Notes: a model not told the origin generated them from the letters alone. DNA of 64,000 nt from Methyloterricola oryzae (GCF_000934725.1 NZ_JYNS01000013.1:58919-122918), one strand, 5' to 3'; numbered from the stretch's first letter, positions 29,407 through 38,705 are shown. Numbers and translations are program-made.

Positions 29407-32250
29407 ATGTCACTGCAACGCGATAAAGACTACGGCACCCCGGCCAGTTCTTCCGACAAGACGGTCAGCCTGGAGATCGACGGTTTCAAGGTGAGCGTGC
29501 CAGAAGGCACCTCGGTGATGCGCGCCGCCTCCAGCATCGGCATCGAAATTCCCAAGCTGTGCGCCACCGATAGCCTGGAGCCCTTCGGTTCCTGCCGGCT
29601 GTGCGTGGTCCAGGTGGAAGGCGGGCGCGGCTATCCTGCCTCTTGCACCACCCCGGTGTACGAGGGTATGAAGGTCACGACCCAGAACGACAAGCTGGGT
29701 CAGATCCGCCGCGGCATCATGGAGCTCTACATCTCCGATCACCCGCTGGATTGCCTGACCTGCTCCGCCAACGGCAATTGCGAGCTGCAGGACATGGCCG
29801 GCACCGTCGGCTTGCGCGAGGTGCGCTACGGCTATGAGGGCAAGAACCACCTCAAGTCCGAGAAGGATGCCAGCAACCCCTATTTCACCTTCGATCCCAG
29901 CAAGTGCATCGTCTGCTCGCGCTGTGTACGGGCCTGCGAGGAGACCCAAGGCACCTTCGCGCTGACCATCGATGGGCGCGGCTTCGACTCGGTGATCTCG
30001 CCGGGCCAGCATGAAGCCTTCATGGATTCCGAGTGCGTGTCCTGCGGCGCCTGCGTGCAGGCGTGCCCGACCGCGACCCTGATGGAGAAGGGCGTCATCG
30101 ACAAGGGCCAGGCCGATCATAGCGTCATCACCACCTGCGCCTATTGCGGCGTCGGTTGCTCCTTCAAGGCGGAAATGAAGGGAGCGGAAGTGGTGCGCAT
30201 GGTCCCTGACAAGAACGGCCAGGCCAATCACGGCCATTCCTGCGTCAAGGGGCGCTTCGCCTTCGGTTATGCGACCCATCCGGACCGCATCACCAGCCCC
30301 ATGATCCGCAAGAGCATCCACGATCCCTGGCAGAAAGTGAGCTGGGATGAGGCCATCAACTACGCGGCGTCCGAGTTCAAGCGCATCCAGGCCAAGTACG
30401 GGCGCTACTCCGTGGGTGGACTGACCTCCAGCCGTTGCACCAACGAGGAAGCCTATTTGGTGCAGAAACTGGTGCGCGCCGCCTTTGGCAACAACAACGT
30501 GGACACCTGTGCCCGCGTCTGCCATTCGCCCACCGGCTATGGCCTCAAGCAGACCTTGGGCGAATCCGCCGGCACCCAGACCTTCGACTCGGTGATGCAG
30601 TCCGACGTGATCGTGGTCATTGGCGCCAATCCCACCGATGGCCACCCGGTGTTCGGTTCGTTGATGAAGAAACGCCTGCGGCAAGGCGCCAAGCTGATCG
30701 TGGCCGACCCGCGCGACATCGATCTGGTGAAATCGGCCCACGTCAAGGCGGACTATCACCTCAAGCTGCGTCCCGGCACCAATGTAGCTCTGATCAATGC
30801 CCTAGCCCACGTGATCGTGGAGGAAGGCCTGGTCAACGAGTCGTTCGCCCTGGAGCGTTGCGAGGTGGAGTCCTACAAGAAGTGGAAGGAATTCGTTTCC
30901 CTGGAACGCAACTCTCCCGAGGCGACCGAGTATGTCACCGGCGTGCCCGCGGCCCAGGTGCGGGAGGCGGCGCGTCTTTACGCCACCGGCGGTAACGCGG
31001 CCATCTACTACGGCCTCGGCGTGACCGAGCACAGCCAGGGTTCCACCACGGTGATCGGCATCGCCAACCTGGCCATGGCCACCGGCAATATCGGCCGCGA
31101 GGGCGTGGGCGTCAACCCGCTGCGCGGTCAGAACAACGTGCAGGGTTCCTGCGACATGGGTTCCTTCCCGCACGAACTGCCTGGCTACCGACACGTTTCC
31201 GACTTTGAGACGCGTGCCCTGTTCGAGTCGGCCTGGAAGACCACCCTGGAGTCCGAGCCGGGCCTGCGCATTCCCAACATGTTCTCGGCGGCCCTGGATG
31301 GCAGTTTCAAGGGCTTGTACTGCGAGGGCGAGGACATCGCGCAGTCCGATCCGGATACCCAGCATGTGTTCGCGGCCCTGGAAGCCATGGAGTGCGTGGT
31401 GGTGCAGGACCTGTTCCTGAACGAGACCGCCAAGTTCGCCCATGTGTTCCTGCCGGGTGCTTCCTTCCTGGAGAAGAGCGGCACCTTCACCAACGCCGAA
31501 CGCCGCATCTCTCCGGTGCGCCGCGTGATGCCGCCGCTGGCCGGCTACGAGGACTGGGAAGTAACCCAGATGCTCTCCAACGCGCTGGGTTATCCCATGA
31601 ACTACAGCCATGCGTCGGAGATCCTGGATGAGATCGCCAGCCTGGTGCCAACCTTCACCGGCGTCAGCTTCAAGAAGTTGGACGAGCTGGGCAGCGTTCA
31701 GTGGCCGTGCAACGAAAATGCTCCCAACGGTACCCCGACCATGCACGTGGATACGTTCGTGCGCGGCAAGGGGCGGTTCATGCTCACCGAGTATGTGGCC
31801 ACCCACGAGCGCAGCAGCAGCCGCTACCCGCTGATCCTCACCACCGGCCGCATCCTGTCCCAGTACAACGTGGGCGCGCAGACCCGCCGCACCCACAACA
31901 GCATGTGGCATTCCGAGGACCGCTTGGAAATCCATCCGCACGATGCAGAGAATCGCGGCATCAAGGACGGCGATTGGGTCGGCATCAAGAGCCGCGCCGG
32001 GGAGACCGTGCTGCGGGCGACCATCAGCGAGCGGGTGCAACCGGGCGTGGTGTACACCACCTTCCACTTCCCGGAGTCCGGCGCCAATGTGATCACCACC
32101 GACAACTCCGATTGGGCCACCAACTGTCCCGAGTACAAGGTGACGGCGGTGCAGGTAAGCCCGGTGAGCCAGACTTCCGAGTGGCAGGAAAACTTCCGCG
32201 CCTTTACGGAAAAGCAGTTGGCTCTGCTGGATAGCGCCAGCGCGGAGTAA
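29407..32250 (+). CDS. fdsA: NAD-dependent formate dehydrogenase alpha (molybdenum) subunit
   Basis: The 947-residue catalytic subunit has an N-terminal [2Fe-2S] ferredoxin-like domain (CATDSLEPFGSCRLC...SC), NuoG-type and two [4Fe-4S] clusters (CIVCSRCVRACEE and CVSCGACVQACPT), then the molybdopterin domain. The latter starts with a further [4Fe-4S] site (CAYCGVGCSF...C) and has the Mo-ligand Cys in DTCARVCHSPTGYGL, so this is a Cys rather than selenocysteine enzyme. The ATG at 29407 with a GAGG upstream is preferred to an earlier in-frame start at 29269 that overlaps fdsB. It oxidises formate in the cytoplasm. Confidence 0.95.
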   Translation: MSLQRDKDYGTPASSSDKTVSLEIDGFKVSVPEGTSVMRAASSIGIEIPKLCATDSLEPFGSCRLCVVQVEGGRGYPASCTTPVYEGMKVTTQNDKLGQIRRGIMELYISDHPLDCLTCSANGNCELQDMAGTVGLREVRYGYEGKNHLKSEKDASNPYFTFDPSKCIVCSRCVRACEETQGTFALTIDGRGFDSVISPGQHEAFMDSECVSCGACVQACPTATLMEKGVIDKGQADHSVITTCAYCGVGCSFKAEMKGAEVVRMVPDKNGQANHGHSCVKGRFAFGYATHPDRITSPMIRKSIHDPWQKVSWDEAINYAASEFKRIQAKYGRYSVGGLTSSRCTNEEAYLVQKLVRAAFGNNNVDTCARVCHSPTGYGLKQTLGESAGTQTFDSVMQSDVIVVIGANPTDGHPVFGSLMKKRLRQGAKLIVADPRDIDLVKSAHVKADYHLKLRPGTNVALINALAHVIVEEGLVNESFALERCEVESYKKWKEFVSLERNSPEATEYVTGVPAAQVREAARLYATGGNAAIYYGLGVTEHSQGSTTVIGIANLAMATGNIGREGVGVNPLRGQNNVQGSCDMGSFPHELPGYRHVSDFETRALFESAWKTTLESEPGLRIPNMFSAALDGSFKGLYCEGEDIAQSDPDTQHVFAALEAMECVVVQDLFLNETAKFAHVFLPGASFLEKSGTFTNAERRISPVRRVMPPLAGYEDWEVTQMLSNALGYPMNYSHASEILDEIASLVPTFTGVSFKKLDELGSVQWPCNENAPNGTPTMHVDTFVRGKGRFMLTEYVATHERSSSRYPLILTTGRILSQYNVGAQTRRTHNSMWHSEDRLEIHPHDAENRGIKDGDWVGIKSRAGETVLRATISERVQPGVVYTTFHFPESGANVITTDNSDWATNCPEYKVTAVQVSPVSQTSEWQENFRAFTEKQLALLDSASAE

Positions 32251-32261
32251 AGCGGGGCGGT

Positions 32262-33242
32262 ATGAGCGCGTCGGGACCCGCCGTCGGGATGGATGCTCCC
32301 GCATCCACCGACCTCGTCTGCGACGCGCCCGACGCCGAAGCCACAGGCACCGGCTTCGGACTTGCCGGTGAGCTGGGCTGGCCCAGCCATCGCGAATACG
32401 GCATCCTGCGCCAGCGCGGCGACGAGGTTCTTTCGCAGCGCGACGAGATTGTCGAAGAAGTGCCGGTGGCCTTGGTCTACAACGGCCAGCCCCATGTGGT
32501 GATGCTGGCGACGCCCTTGGACCTGGAGGACTTTGCTATCGGTTTCAGCCTCACCGAGGGCATCGTCGCGTCTGCTTCCGAGGTATCTTCCGTACGGGTG
32601 CACCTGCGTGCCGAGGGCATTGAGGTGCGCATGCGCATCCCCCAGGAGCGCTTCGAGGCACTGCCTGGGAAGGAACGCAACCTGACCGGCAGGACTGGCT
32701 GCGGCCTGTGCGGTGCGGCCACCTTGCGCCAGGCGGTGCGGCACCCGCAACCGGTAGAATCAGGGATTTGTGTCGCCGTGACAGAGATGAGGCGGGCCCT
32801 GCGGGAACTGGGGGAGCAACAGAAGCTGAACCGGCTTACCGGCGCTGTCCACGCGGCGGCATGGGCGGTTCCGGGTCACGGTATTCAGGTCGTGCGCGAG
32901 GATGTGGGCCGGCATAACGCGCTGGACAAGCTGATCGGGGTCCTCGCCAAGACGCGTGCTGATCGCAGCTCGGGTTTCGTGGTGGTGACCAGTCGCGCCA
33001 GCTATGAGATGGTGCAGAAATGCGCCGCCGCCGGCATCGGCTTCATGGCGGCCATCTCGGCGCCGACCGGCCTCGCGATCCGATTGGCTGAGGAGGCGAA
33101 TTTTACGCTGGTGGGATTTGCGCGGGGCGATGGCCATGTGGTCTATGCCGGCGCGCAGCGGTTGCGGGGGGCCCCCTCTGGGGAAGACCGGACACGAACC
33201 GACCGAATTTTGAACGGGCCGCCGCGCGGCGGGCGAATTTGA
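32262..33242 (+). CDS. fdhD: FdhD, formate dehydrogenase sulfur-transfer/maturation protein
   Basis: The 326-residue protein supplies sulfur to the molybdenum cofactor of formate dehydrogenase. It carries the essential Cys pair in RTGCGLCGAATL and the family blocks EVPVALVYNGQPHVVMLATPLDLEDFAIGFSLTEGIV, EDVGRHNALDKLIG and VVTSRASYEMVQKCAAAGI. It lies 11 bp after fdsA, between fdsA and fdsD, the usual fdsGBACD order. About 50 N-terminal residues precede the conserved core. Confidence 0.94.
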   Translation: MSASGPAVGMDAPASTDLVCDAPDAEATGTGFGLAGELGWPSHREYGILRQRGDEVLSQRDEIVEEVPVALVYNGQPHVVMLATPLDLEDFAIGFSLTEGIVASASEVSSVRVHLRAEGIEVRMRIPQERFEALPGKERNLTGRTGCGLCGAATLRQAVRHPQPVESGICVAVTEMRRALRELGEQQKLNRLTGAVHAAAWAVPGHGIQVVREDVGRHNALDKLIGVLAKTRADRSSGFVVVTSRASYEMVQKCAAAGIGFMAAISAPTGLAIRLAEEANFTLVGFARGDGHVVYAGAQRLRGAPSGEDRTRTDRILNGPPRGGRI

Positions 33243-33257
33243 GGAGACGTTTTTAGT

Positions 33258-33503
33258 ATGCACATCGAGAAGCTGGTCAAGATGGCCAACGACATCGGCG
33301 CCTTTTTCCAGGCCGACCCGGATCGCACCGTCGCCGTGCACGGCGTGGTGGATCACATCCGGAAATTCTGGGATCCACGTATGCGTAAGCAGATCATCCA
33401 GCATTACCAGAATGGCGGCGAGGGCTTAAGCGAGATCGCGGGCAAGGCGGTCAAGCAGTTGGCTGATGACGCGGTCTCACTGGCTGAGAGTGGCGACGGC
33501 TAG
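33258..33503 (+). CDS. fdsD: Formate dehydrogenase delta subunit
   Basis: The 81-residue FdsD begins MHIEKLVKMANDIGAFFQADPDRTVAVHGVVDHIRKFWDPRMRKQIIQHY, the family pattern. It is small and soluble, probably supports assembly or stability of the FdsABG complex, and has no cofactor motifs. It is the last gene of the operon, 15 bp after fdhD and 25 bp before a strong terminator. Confidence 0.95.
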   Translation: MHIEKLVKMANDIGAFFQADPDRTVAVHGVVDHIRKFWDPRMRKQIIQHYQNGGEGLSEIAGKAVKQLADDAVSLAESGDG

Positions 33504-33528
33504 GATGGCTTAACGATAGGCTTTCAAG

Positions 33529-33556
33529 ATGCCCACCGCCGAGTGGGCATTTTTTT
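33529..33556 (+). terminator. Intrinsic terminator of the fds operon
   Basis: ATGCCCAC and GTGGGCAT form an 8-bp stem with loop CGCCGA, followed directly by a run of seven T. It lies 25 bp after the fdsD stop. Confidence 0.92.
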
Positions 33557-34047
33557 AGCTACTTGCGCGTCAAGCGTTGAAATGACTTTTCGGCATACTG
33601 CGCTCTGGAATGGGACCCGACATCTTGCGGAGGCCCATTCAATTGTTGCCGTCGGATGTCTTTGCTCCTTCCCCCATAAAAAAATGCCCATGGAGCCCGA
33701 CTTCCGCAGAAGACCTGAAACCTGAGTCGATTGCCTCATGAGTCCGGGATTTAGCCGCCGGATATCAGCAGTAGTCGGATGGAATCCCCCAGGATCTGCT
33801 CCACCCTGCCTGAAGGCTTTGTTGGTCGATGTGTGTGAAATCACGCTATCGCCTGCGGTAGATCCCGCATGGCCATCGCCTGATCCGGGCCTGCAGGCCT
33901 AAATTCGTTGATCTGGCAATCCCCTACCGTTTGGCATGGTATGTGACTGTGTTTTGGTTGGAATGGATTGAGCGGGGCGCGCGGGTGAGGGCGGTCACAA
34001 GCCCTGGCTCGAAGCCCAAGGCCTATGAGCTGAGCGAGAGGACTTTC
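33557..34047. other. Intergenic region, no gene recognised
   Basis: A 106-codon minus-strand frame crosses it but overlaps the terminator and has no signal, domain or Shine-Dalgarno, so it was not called. The palindrome-like GTGTGTGAAATCACGC near 33832-33845 resembles the GTGATATCAC site at 59798. Otherwise I see nothing. Confidence 0.4.
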
Positions 34048-34323
34048 ATGAACCTAGAGCAGACCAAAGCCAAGCCGAACGCCAAGGCTGCCGACGACCA
34101 CGGCGCTGAGCCGGTGCAGGAAGCGTTTCCCGGAGTACGGTATTTCCAGATTCATTTCGAACACATCGAGTCCCTGATTGCTGAACTGCGCACCAGCCTC
34201 GAGCAGGTCAGGAGCGAACTCGCCGAGGTGCGGGCCATGGCTGGTGGCGTCGAGGATGAGCAGACGCCAGGCAAGCTTGTCTTGTGCCCAGAAGAAGCCA
34301 CGGGCCAGCCGCGCAGCAACTAG
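34048..34323 (+). CDS. Small hypothetical protein with a coiled-coil stretch
   Basis: The 91-residue protein (MNLEQTKAKPNAKAADDHGAEPVQEAFPGVRYFQIHFEHIESLIAELRTSLEQVRSELAEVRAMAGG...) is hydrophilic. It has a clear heptad-type helix in the middle and no signal or membrane segment. A GAGAGGA Shine-Dalgarno precedes the ATG. The open frame extends upstream to 33931, but that part lacks a ribosome site and has no protein-like features. No family is recognised. Confidence 0.5.
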   Translation: MNLEQTKAKPNAKAADDHGAEPVQEAFPGVRYFQIHFEHIESLIAELRTSLEQVRSELAEVRAMAGGVEDEQTPGKLVLCPEEATGQPRSN

Positions 34324-34418
34324 CGCTTGCTCTTCATTATTCGGCTCCGGGCAGCGATGCCGCTGCGTGAGGCGGCTTCGGTCCTCCGAGACGGCCGTTT
34401 GTTTTCCACCAAACTGCC

Positions 34419-34560
34419 ATTAACCCGGCCCTTAGTGGCCGGGTTAATGCGGGGCACGGATGCCCCGGCGCGGCCACAGGCCGCGTCAGCCAAGGCCGGG
34501 CGCGTAGCGACCTTGGCGTTGGCCCGAAATACCAGGAGGGTATTTTGAGGGCTGATTAAT
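34419..34560 (+). repeat. Dispersed ~140-bp repeat, copy 1
   Basis: The element begins with a perfect 12-bp hairpin (ATTAACCCGGCC / GGCCGGGTTAAT, loop CTTAGT). GC-rich hairpin-forming sequence follows, ending near TATTTTGAGGGCTGATTAAT. A copy in opposite orientation lies at 38505-38646. By eye the two differ at about 15 of 125 aligned bases. No transposase is encoded, so it resembles a REP/MITE-class element. Confidence 0.75.
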
Positions 34561-34885
34561 AAACTCGCTCAAGCTTCGACGGGCCTTTCGCGCAGAACCA
34601 TGCGCCGTTATAGGACTCATCCATGTGGTGACCCATGAGGCCGAGTCGTTCGTTTGGCGATGACAGCTCGCGTTGCGAATCTGTTTCCAGGATTCTGTGT
34701 TCCAGGCTACGATTACTTGCGCAGAATCGGGGCCAGGGCCATAGTGTGCTCGCTGCAGAGCGTGACAGGCCCGTGAGTTTCCCCGTTCGGCGAATCGCCG
34801 TACCATCTGGGATCGCGCCGGTCCGCGGCAACATAATAATGAAAACAGCAAGCCATCAGTGGGAACAATCCAAGGGGATTCAGTC
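34561..34885. other. Upstream region of zwf, nothing recognised
   Basis: The stretch follows the repeat copy and carries no gene. A minus-strand frame here runs into the repeat and was discarded. A promoter for zwf must lie in this gap, but no convincing -35/-10 pair was found. An AAGGGGA Shine-Dalgarno precedes the zwf ATG. Confidence 0.3.
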
Positions 34886-36358
34886 ATGTCTCAGCTTCCT
34901 TTTCCGAAGTCGTTTAATCTGGTGTTCTTCGGTGGCACCGGCGATCTCGTTACACGAAAACTCTTGCCTGCCATGTACCAGTGCCATCGGAACGGCCATG
35001 CTGAAGGCGGGCGCATTTTCTGCCTAGGGCGGCGTGCGATCACTCAGGACGAGTATCTAGCCACGGCCGTCAGCAAGGCGCGGGAGTTCATTCCTGCCAG
35101 CGACTGGGATGACGCGGAGTGGGCGGAGTTTGTCGCCCGTGTCAGCTACGAGCAGATCGACGCGGAAAAGCCGGCGGATTACGCCCTGCTCAAGCAGCGC
35201 CTGGATCAATCACCTGCGGAGACCACGGTGTTCTTTCTCTCGGTGATGCCCTCCCTGTTCACGGTCATCTGCGGCAGCCTGGCGGAGCAGGGATTGAACG
35301 GACCCGACACGCGGGTGGTGCTGGAAAAGCCTCTGGGTCATGATCTGGCTTCCAGCAACGCCATTACCGAGGCGGTGGGCCGGCATTACCACGAGAAGCA
35401 GATCTACCGCATCGACCACTACCTGGGGAAGGAGTCGGTGCAGAACCTGATGGCGCTGCGCTTCGGCAACTCCTTCCTGGAGCCCTTGTGGCGGCGCATG
35501 TGGATCAGCAATGTGCAGATCACCATTGCCGAACAGGTGGGCATCGGTACCCGCGGGGGTTTTTACGAGGGTACCGGCGCGCTGCGGGACATGGTGCAGA
35601 ACCACCTCTTGCAGCTGCTCTGCTTCGTGGCCATGGAGCCACCGGTGAGCCTGGACTCGGACGCCATTCGCAACGAAAAGATGAAGGTGCTGGAATCCCT
35701 GGTGCCCTTCGACGCGGAAAGCGTGCACCGCAATACCGTGCGCGGCCAGTACCGGCCGGGCGTGGTGGGCGGCGAGCCGGTGCCGGGATACCTGGACGAG
35801 GGGAACATCCCGGCGGACAGCAAGACGGAAACCTTTGTCGCCATCCGCGCCGATATCGCCAACTGGCGATGGGCGGGCGTGCCTTTCTACCTGTTTACCG
35901 GCAAGCGCCTGCCGAGCCGGTTGGCCGAGATCGTCGTGCACTTCCATGATGTGCCGCACCACATCTTCCCGCTGCCCAAGAGCGGCACCCGCGCACCGGC
36001 CAAGCTGGTGATTCGCCTGCAGCCGGAGGAATACATCCGCCTCTACCTCAATGCCAAGGTGCCCGGGGATTCCATGGAACTGCAGCCGGTTTCACTGGAC
36101 CTGAACTTTGCGGGTAAATTCACGGTGCGACGCGCGGAAGGGTACGAGCGCCTGCTGCTCGACATCATTCGCGGCAACCAGGCGCTATTCGTGCGTCAGG
36201 ACGAACTGGAACTGGCCTGGCGCTGGGTGGAGCCGATCCTCAACACCTGGGCCGCGGACCCCAAGGGCCCCGAGCACTACAAGGCCGGCACCTGGGGCCC
36301 CAGTTCTTCGGCGGCCTTGCTGTCGCGCGATGGACATTGCTGGCATGATGAGGTTTGA
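34886..36358 (+). CDS. zwf: Glucose-6-phosphate 1-dehydrogenase
   Basis: The 490-residue enzyme oxidises glucose-6-phosphate to 6-phosphogluconolactone. The NAD(P) fingerprint is NLVFFGGTGDLVTRKLLPAMYQ, the active site RIDHYLGKESVQNLMALRFGN, and further blocks are VVLEKPLGHDLASS and WAGVPFYLFTGKRLPSR. The ATG at 34886 is chosen for its Shine-Dalgarno; an upstream in-frame start would add nine residues. In ribulose-monophosphate methanotrophs this enzyme feeds the dissimilatory hexulose-phosphate cycle and NADPH supply. It stands alone, with no pgl or gnd adjacent. Confidence 0.97.
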   Translation: MSQLPFPKSFNLVFFGGTGDLVTRKLLPAMYQCHRNGHAEGGRIFCLGRRAITQDEYLATAVSKAREFIPASDWDDAEWAEFVARVSYEQIDAEKPADYALLKQRLDQSPAETTVFFLSVMPSLFTVICGSLAEQGLNGPDTRVVLEKPLGHDLASSNAITEAVGRHYHEKQIYRIDHYLGKESVQNLMALRFGNSFLEPLWRRMWISNVQITIAEQVGIGTRGGFYEGTGALRDMVQNHLLQLLCFVAMEPPVSLDSDAIRNEKMKVLESLVPFDAESVHRNTVRGQYRPGVVGGEPVPGYLDEGNIPADSKTETFVAIRADIANWRWAGVPFYLFTGKRLPSRLAEIVVHFHDVPHHIFPLPKSGTRAPAKLVIRLQPEEYIRLYLNAKVPGDSMELQPVSLDLNFAGKFTVRRAEGYERLLLDIIRGNQALFVRQDELELAWRWVEPILNTWAADPKGPEHYKAGTWGPSSSAALLSRDGHCWHDEV

Positions 36359-36611
36359 AGCATAAGCTAGCGCGTCGGTCCGTTGGGCGTGGGCTCGCGC
36401 CCGATGGGCACTGCGCGACCACTCGCCGGAAGGTCAGGATTCCGCGCGCTTTGATTGCCTTCCGACGCTTGAATTGCTCACAGCTCTGGGCGGAGTGTCG
36501 TGGTGGCGACGATGTCGCGCTCGGATGCCAGGTCGATCTATGCGGCCGCTTGCTGTGTTAACTCGGAAAGCGCTGCAGGAGTCATTGGAAAGCGGCGTTG
36601 CCCCGAATCGC

Positions 36612-36860
36612 TCAGATTAGGTGTGCGACTTTCAGGAGTACGCCGGTAATCAGCGAGGTCTGCAGCATTCCGACACCCACAACCGAGCGAGCCAGGTCCG
36701 AGGGCGTTTCGGCGATCTTGACCTCGACTTCCGTGATGCCTTTCTGAAGCAGACGTTCGGATTCACGCAACTGGGTTTGGGTGGCGACGTCCTGCTGGTT
36801 GGGATATTGCTCTATCAACTGGCCGAAGTCCTCTGTGATGATCTTGGCTTTGGCAGTCAT
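36612..36860 (-). CDS. Small protein with amphipathic helix and C-terminal membrane segment
   Basis: The 82-residue protein MTAKAKIITEDFGQLIEQYPNQQDVATQTQLRESERLLQKGITEVEVKIAETPSDLARSVVGVGMLQTSLITGVLLKVAHLI has a helical charged N-terminal half and a hydrophobic C-terminal segment, like a tail-anchored protein. A GAGG lies before the ATG at 36860. It is a lone gene converging on zwf with about 250 bp between them. It resembles coiled-coil plus C-terminal TM proteins beside rhizobial or methanotroph genes, but I cannot name a family. Confidence 0.6.
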   Translation of the reverse strand: MTAKAKIITEDFGQLIEQYPNQQDVATQTQLRESERLLQKGITEVEVKIAETPSDLARSVVGVGMLQTSLITGVLLKVAHLI

Positions 36861-37005
36861 CGGTGGCCTCGGTAAGTTGCTCGTATAGATGCAGGGAGGT
36901 AACGCGCATGACAACCTGACTGGCACAAATCAGGACGCTAAGACAGTATGTCATGTTGAACACTTGCCTACGCTGCAAGTGCGTGTCTCGCCCATAGGCG
37001 TAAAG

Positions 37006-37035
37006 AAGCCCGCGCGACCTGGGCTGCGCGGGCTT
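37006..37035. terminator. Terminator after the 37063-37935 gene
   Basis: AAGCCCGCGC (37006-37015) and GCGCGGGCTT (37026-37035) form a 10-bp stem. A weak U-rich TTCTTTAC tract follows on the minus strand. It begins 27 bp past the stop codon. Confidence 0.75.
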
Positions 37036-37062
37036 TGCTTCATCATCCCTGAGAGCGATTCC

Positions 37063-37935
37063 CTAAGCGGTTGCTTTTTCCTTGCGTCGCCCTAGCACGC
37101 CGAGGCCAGCCAGGGCGCTGCCGAACAGCCAGACCGCCGCCGGAACCGGGACCGGAGCCGAGGTGATGCTGAGTGAATAGCCCGCATGGGGTCCGAAATT
37201 GCCTGAGCCGGAATATCCGCCCAGCAGGATGCTGTAAATTTGTCCTGCCTGGGCCGTGAACGTGATATCCCCGCTGTCGGAGAAGGTCAGGAAAGTCAGG
37301 CCGGTAGTCCCCAGGGGGTTGCTCTGCATCGCGGGTGTGGGGTTCGGTGTCGAATAGCTGGCTGGCTGATAGCCAACATTCCATCCGCCGTGATGGTCGT
37401 AACTCGATCCCGTGTCCATGCCGGTGAATACCGAGATGCCGAAATTGCTCCAGCCTGCGTTACCGACGGTGGATGGGGTGATGGTGACCTTTTGGGTGAC
37501 ATCGGATTTCAGCAGGCCCACATCGGTATTGTGTCCCCAGCCCTGCGAACCGACCCCGCCGTTGGGCCCTTTATCATTCCAGGCGCCTTTGGCCGTGTCG
37601 ATATCCGCCCAGATTCCGTAATGATCGAAGGCGTCCTGGGAGGAGATTTCCAAGGTGGCGCCCTGGCTATGGAGTTGGCCCGCCCAATGCGTGACCAGTC
37701 CAACGGAGCCGAAGGGCGCCGCGCCGCCTGCCGTGCCTACCCAGCCTCCGGCAGAAACCCATCCATCGGTCCCGTTGACGCCTCCATCCGTGCCATTCGC
37801 GATGTGGGTGGGGTTGGTGTAAGCGCCATTAGAATTGTACATGGTATGAGCCATCGCATTGGACGCGGCGCCGAGCGATAGGGCGGCGCCTGCGAGGCTC
37901 ATAGAGATCGCTCTTGTTAAGGTATGACTTTTCAT
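37063..37935 (-). CDS. Exported VPxPA-CTERM protein, unknown function
   Basis: The 290-residue protein has a Sec signal (MKSHTLTRAISMSLAGAALSLGAASNAMA) whose predicted cut leaves His30 as the first mature residue (HTMYNSNG). The body is Gly/Asn/Thr-rich and beta-type. The C-terminus PVPVPAAVWLFGSALAGLGVLGRRKEKATA is a VPLPA-CTERM exosortase-type sorting signal: motif, hydrophobic helix, basic end. It lacks the [10 protein letters not shown] module of its neighbours but shares their leader element, 60 nt upstream. The recognising exosortase is not in the window. Surface display or biofilm function is inferred from the signal class. Confidence 0.85.
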   Translation of the reverse strand: MKSHTLTRAISMSLAGAALSLGAASNAMAHTMYNSNGAYTNPTHIANGTDGGVNGTDGWVSAGGWVGTAGGAAPFGSVGLVTHWAGQLHSQGATLEISSQDAFDHYGIWADIDTAKGAWNDKGPNGGVGSQGWGHNTDVGLLKSDVTQKVTITPSTVGNAGWSNFGISVFTGMDTGSSYDHHGGWNVGYQPASYSTPNPTPAMQSNPLGTTGLTFLTFSDSGDITFTAQAGQIYSILLGGYSGSGNFGPHAGYSLSITSAPVPVPAAVWLFGSALAGLGVLGRRKEKATA

Positions 37936-37995
37936 TCGTTCGCCTCAAGTTATAGCTTTATGTGGCCCGCAAGAAACCGGCAGGCCGTGTCGACT

Positions 37996-38066
37996 GGAAG
38001 AGGCAGTCCGGCTGTCTTGAGGCAAGATCCTGGGACTTTCCGACTCCGCCTCGCGGCGGGTGTGGC
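37996..38066 (-). promoter_or_regulatory. GEMM-like (c-di-GMP-I-like) riboswitch element A
   Basis: On the minus strand: GCCACACC, a hairpin CCGCC-GCGA-GGCGG with a GNRA loop, the joint GTCGGAAAGTCCC, a second hairpin closed by ATCTTG/CAAGAC, and AGCCGGACTGCC. This order matches the two-helix core of class I cyclic di-GMP aptamers. Three close relatives lie before genes at 40922, 46438 and 49296. It ends 60 nt before the ATG at 37935. A P1 stem is not obvious by eye. Confidence 0.6.
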
Positions 38067-38504
38067 TTTGGCTCTTCGCTTGCGCCCTCGGAGTTGCGGT
38101 TCCATGTGCTTAGAGTCACGCGCAATGCCATCCGGGGCATCGCGCATTCTCCGATTCACCTGTCCGTCCATCAGATAAACCCGCCAGCCGTTTTCCGATT
38201 GGCGTCCACTCCAAAAGAACGCATTGGCTGCTACCTGTCACGTCGCAGTCGACATCATTGAGCAGGTTTTGTGCCGTATATAGTAATCAATGACATAAGC
38301 TGATCGCTTAGTCAGCTTCTGAGGCATATGCCTGAATCTATGCGTTATTTCTCCGAATGCCGGGAATTGCCTTAGCCAATTGATTTGATTGGTCAGCTGC
38401 GAAAGGAGGGCTTGAAGAGGTCCGGCTTACGCCACTTAATCCCGTGGATGAAGGGAGGGGTTCGAGAGAACAATTCTGAGGCCTGGCGTCCGAGGAGGCC
38501 CCCT
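38067..38504. other. Intergenic region, no gene recognised
   Basis: The 440-bp gap between leader element A and repeat copy 2 must contain the promoter for the 37063-37935 gene. It is AT-richer around 38270-38400. I see no coding or RNA signal that can be named. Confidence 0.3.
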
Positions 38505-38646
38505 ATTGATCAGGCCCAAAAATACCCTCCAAGTATTTCGGGCCGACGCCAATGTCGGTACGCGCCTGACTTGGCTGACGCGGCCTCTGGCCGCGCCGTG
38601 GCATCCGTGCCCTGCATTAACCCGGCCATTAAGAGCCGGGATAATA
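38505..38646 (-). repeat. Dispersed ~140-bp repeat, copy 2
   Basis: This is the inverted copy of the element at 34419-34560. It includes the terminal hairpin ATTAACCCGGC / GCCGGGATAAT with one mismatch, and the same internal GCGCGGCC-AGAG-GGCCGCG-type hairpin. The two copies face each other and flank zwf, the small gene at 36612 and the 37063-37935 gene. Confidence 0.75.
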
Positions 38647-38671
38647 ACTCCGAAGGCCGGCGCCACTAAAG

Positions 38672-38705
38672 AAAAGCCCGTGCAGCTCACGGAGACTGCA
38701 CGGGC
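38672..38705 (-). terminator. Intrinsic terminator after the 38751-39581 gene
   Basis: On the minus strand GCCCGTGCAG and CTGCACGGGC make a perfect 10-bp stem with a 10-base loop, followed by TTTTCTTT. It lies about 45 bp past the stop codon. Confidence 0.9.

Noticed and set aside
29407..32250. NuoG of respiratory complex I as alternative for the fdsA product
   Set aside because: The neighbours fdhD and fdsD, the full-length molybdopterin domain and the Mo-ligand Cys motif identify a formate dehydrogenase; no other nuo genes are present.
33524..33844. 106-codon minus-strand frame
   Set aside because: It overlaps the fds terminator, lacks a ribosome site and has no recognisable features.
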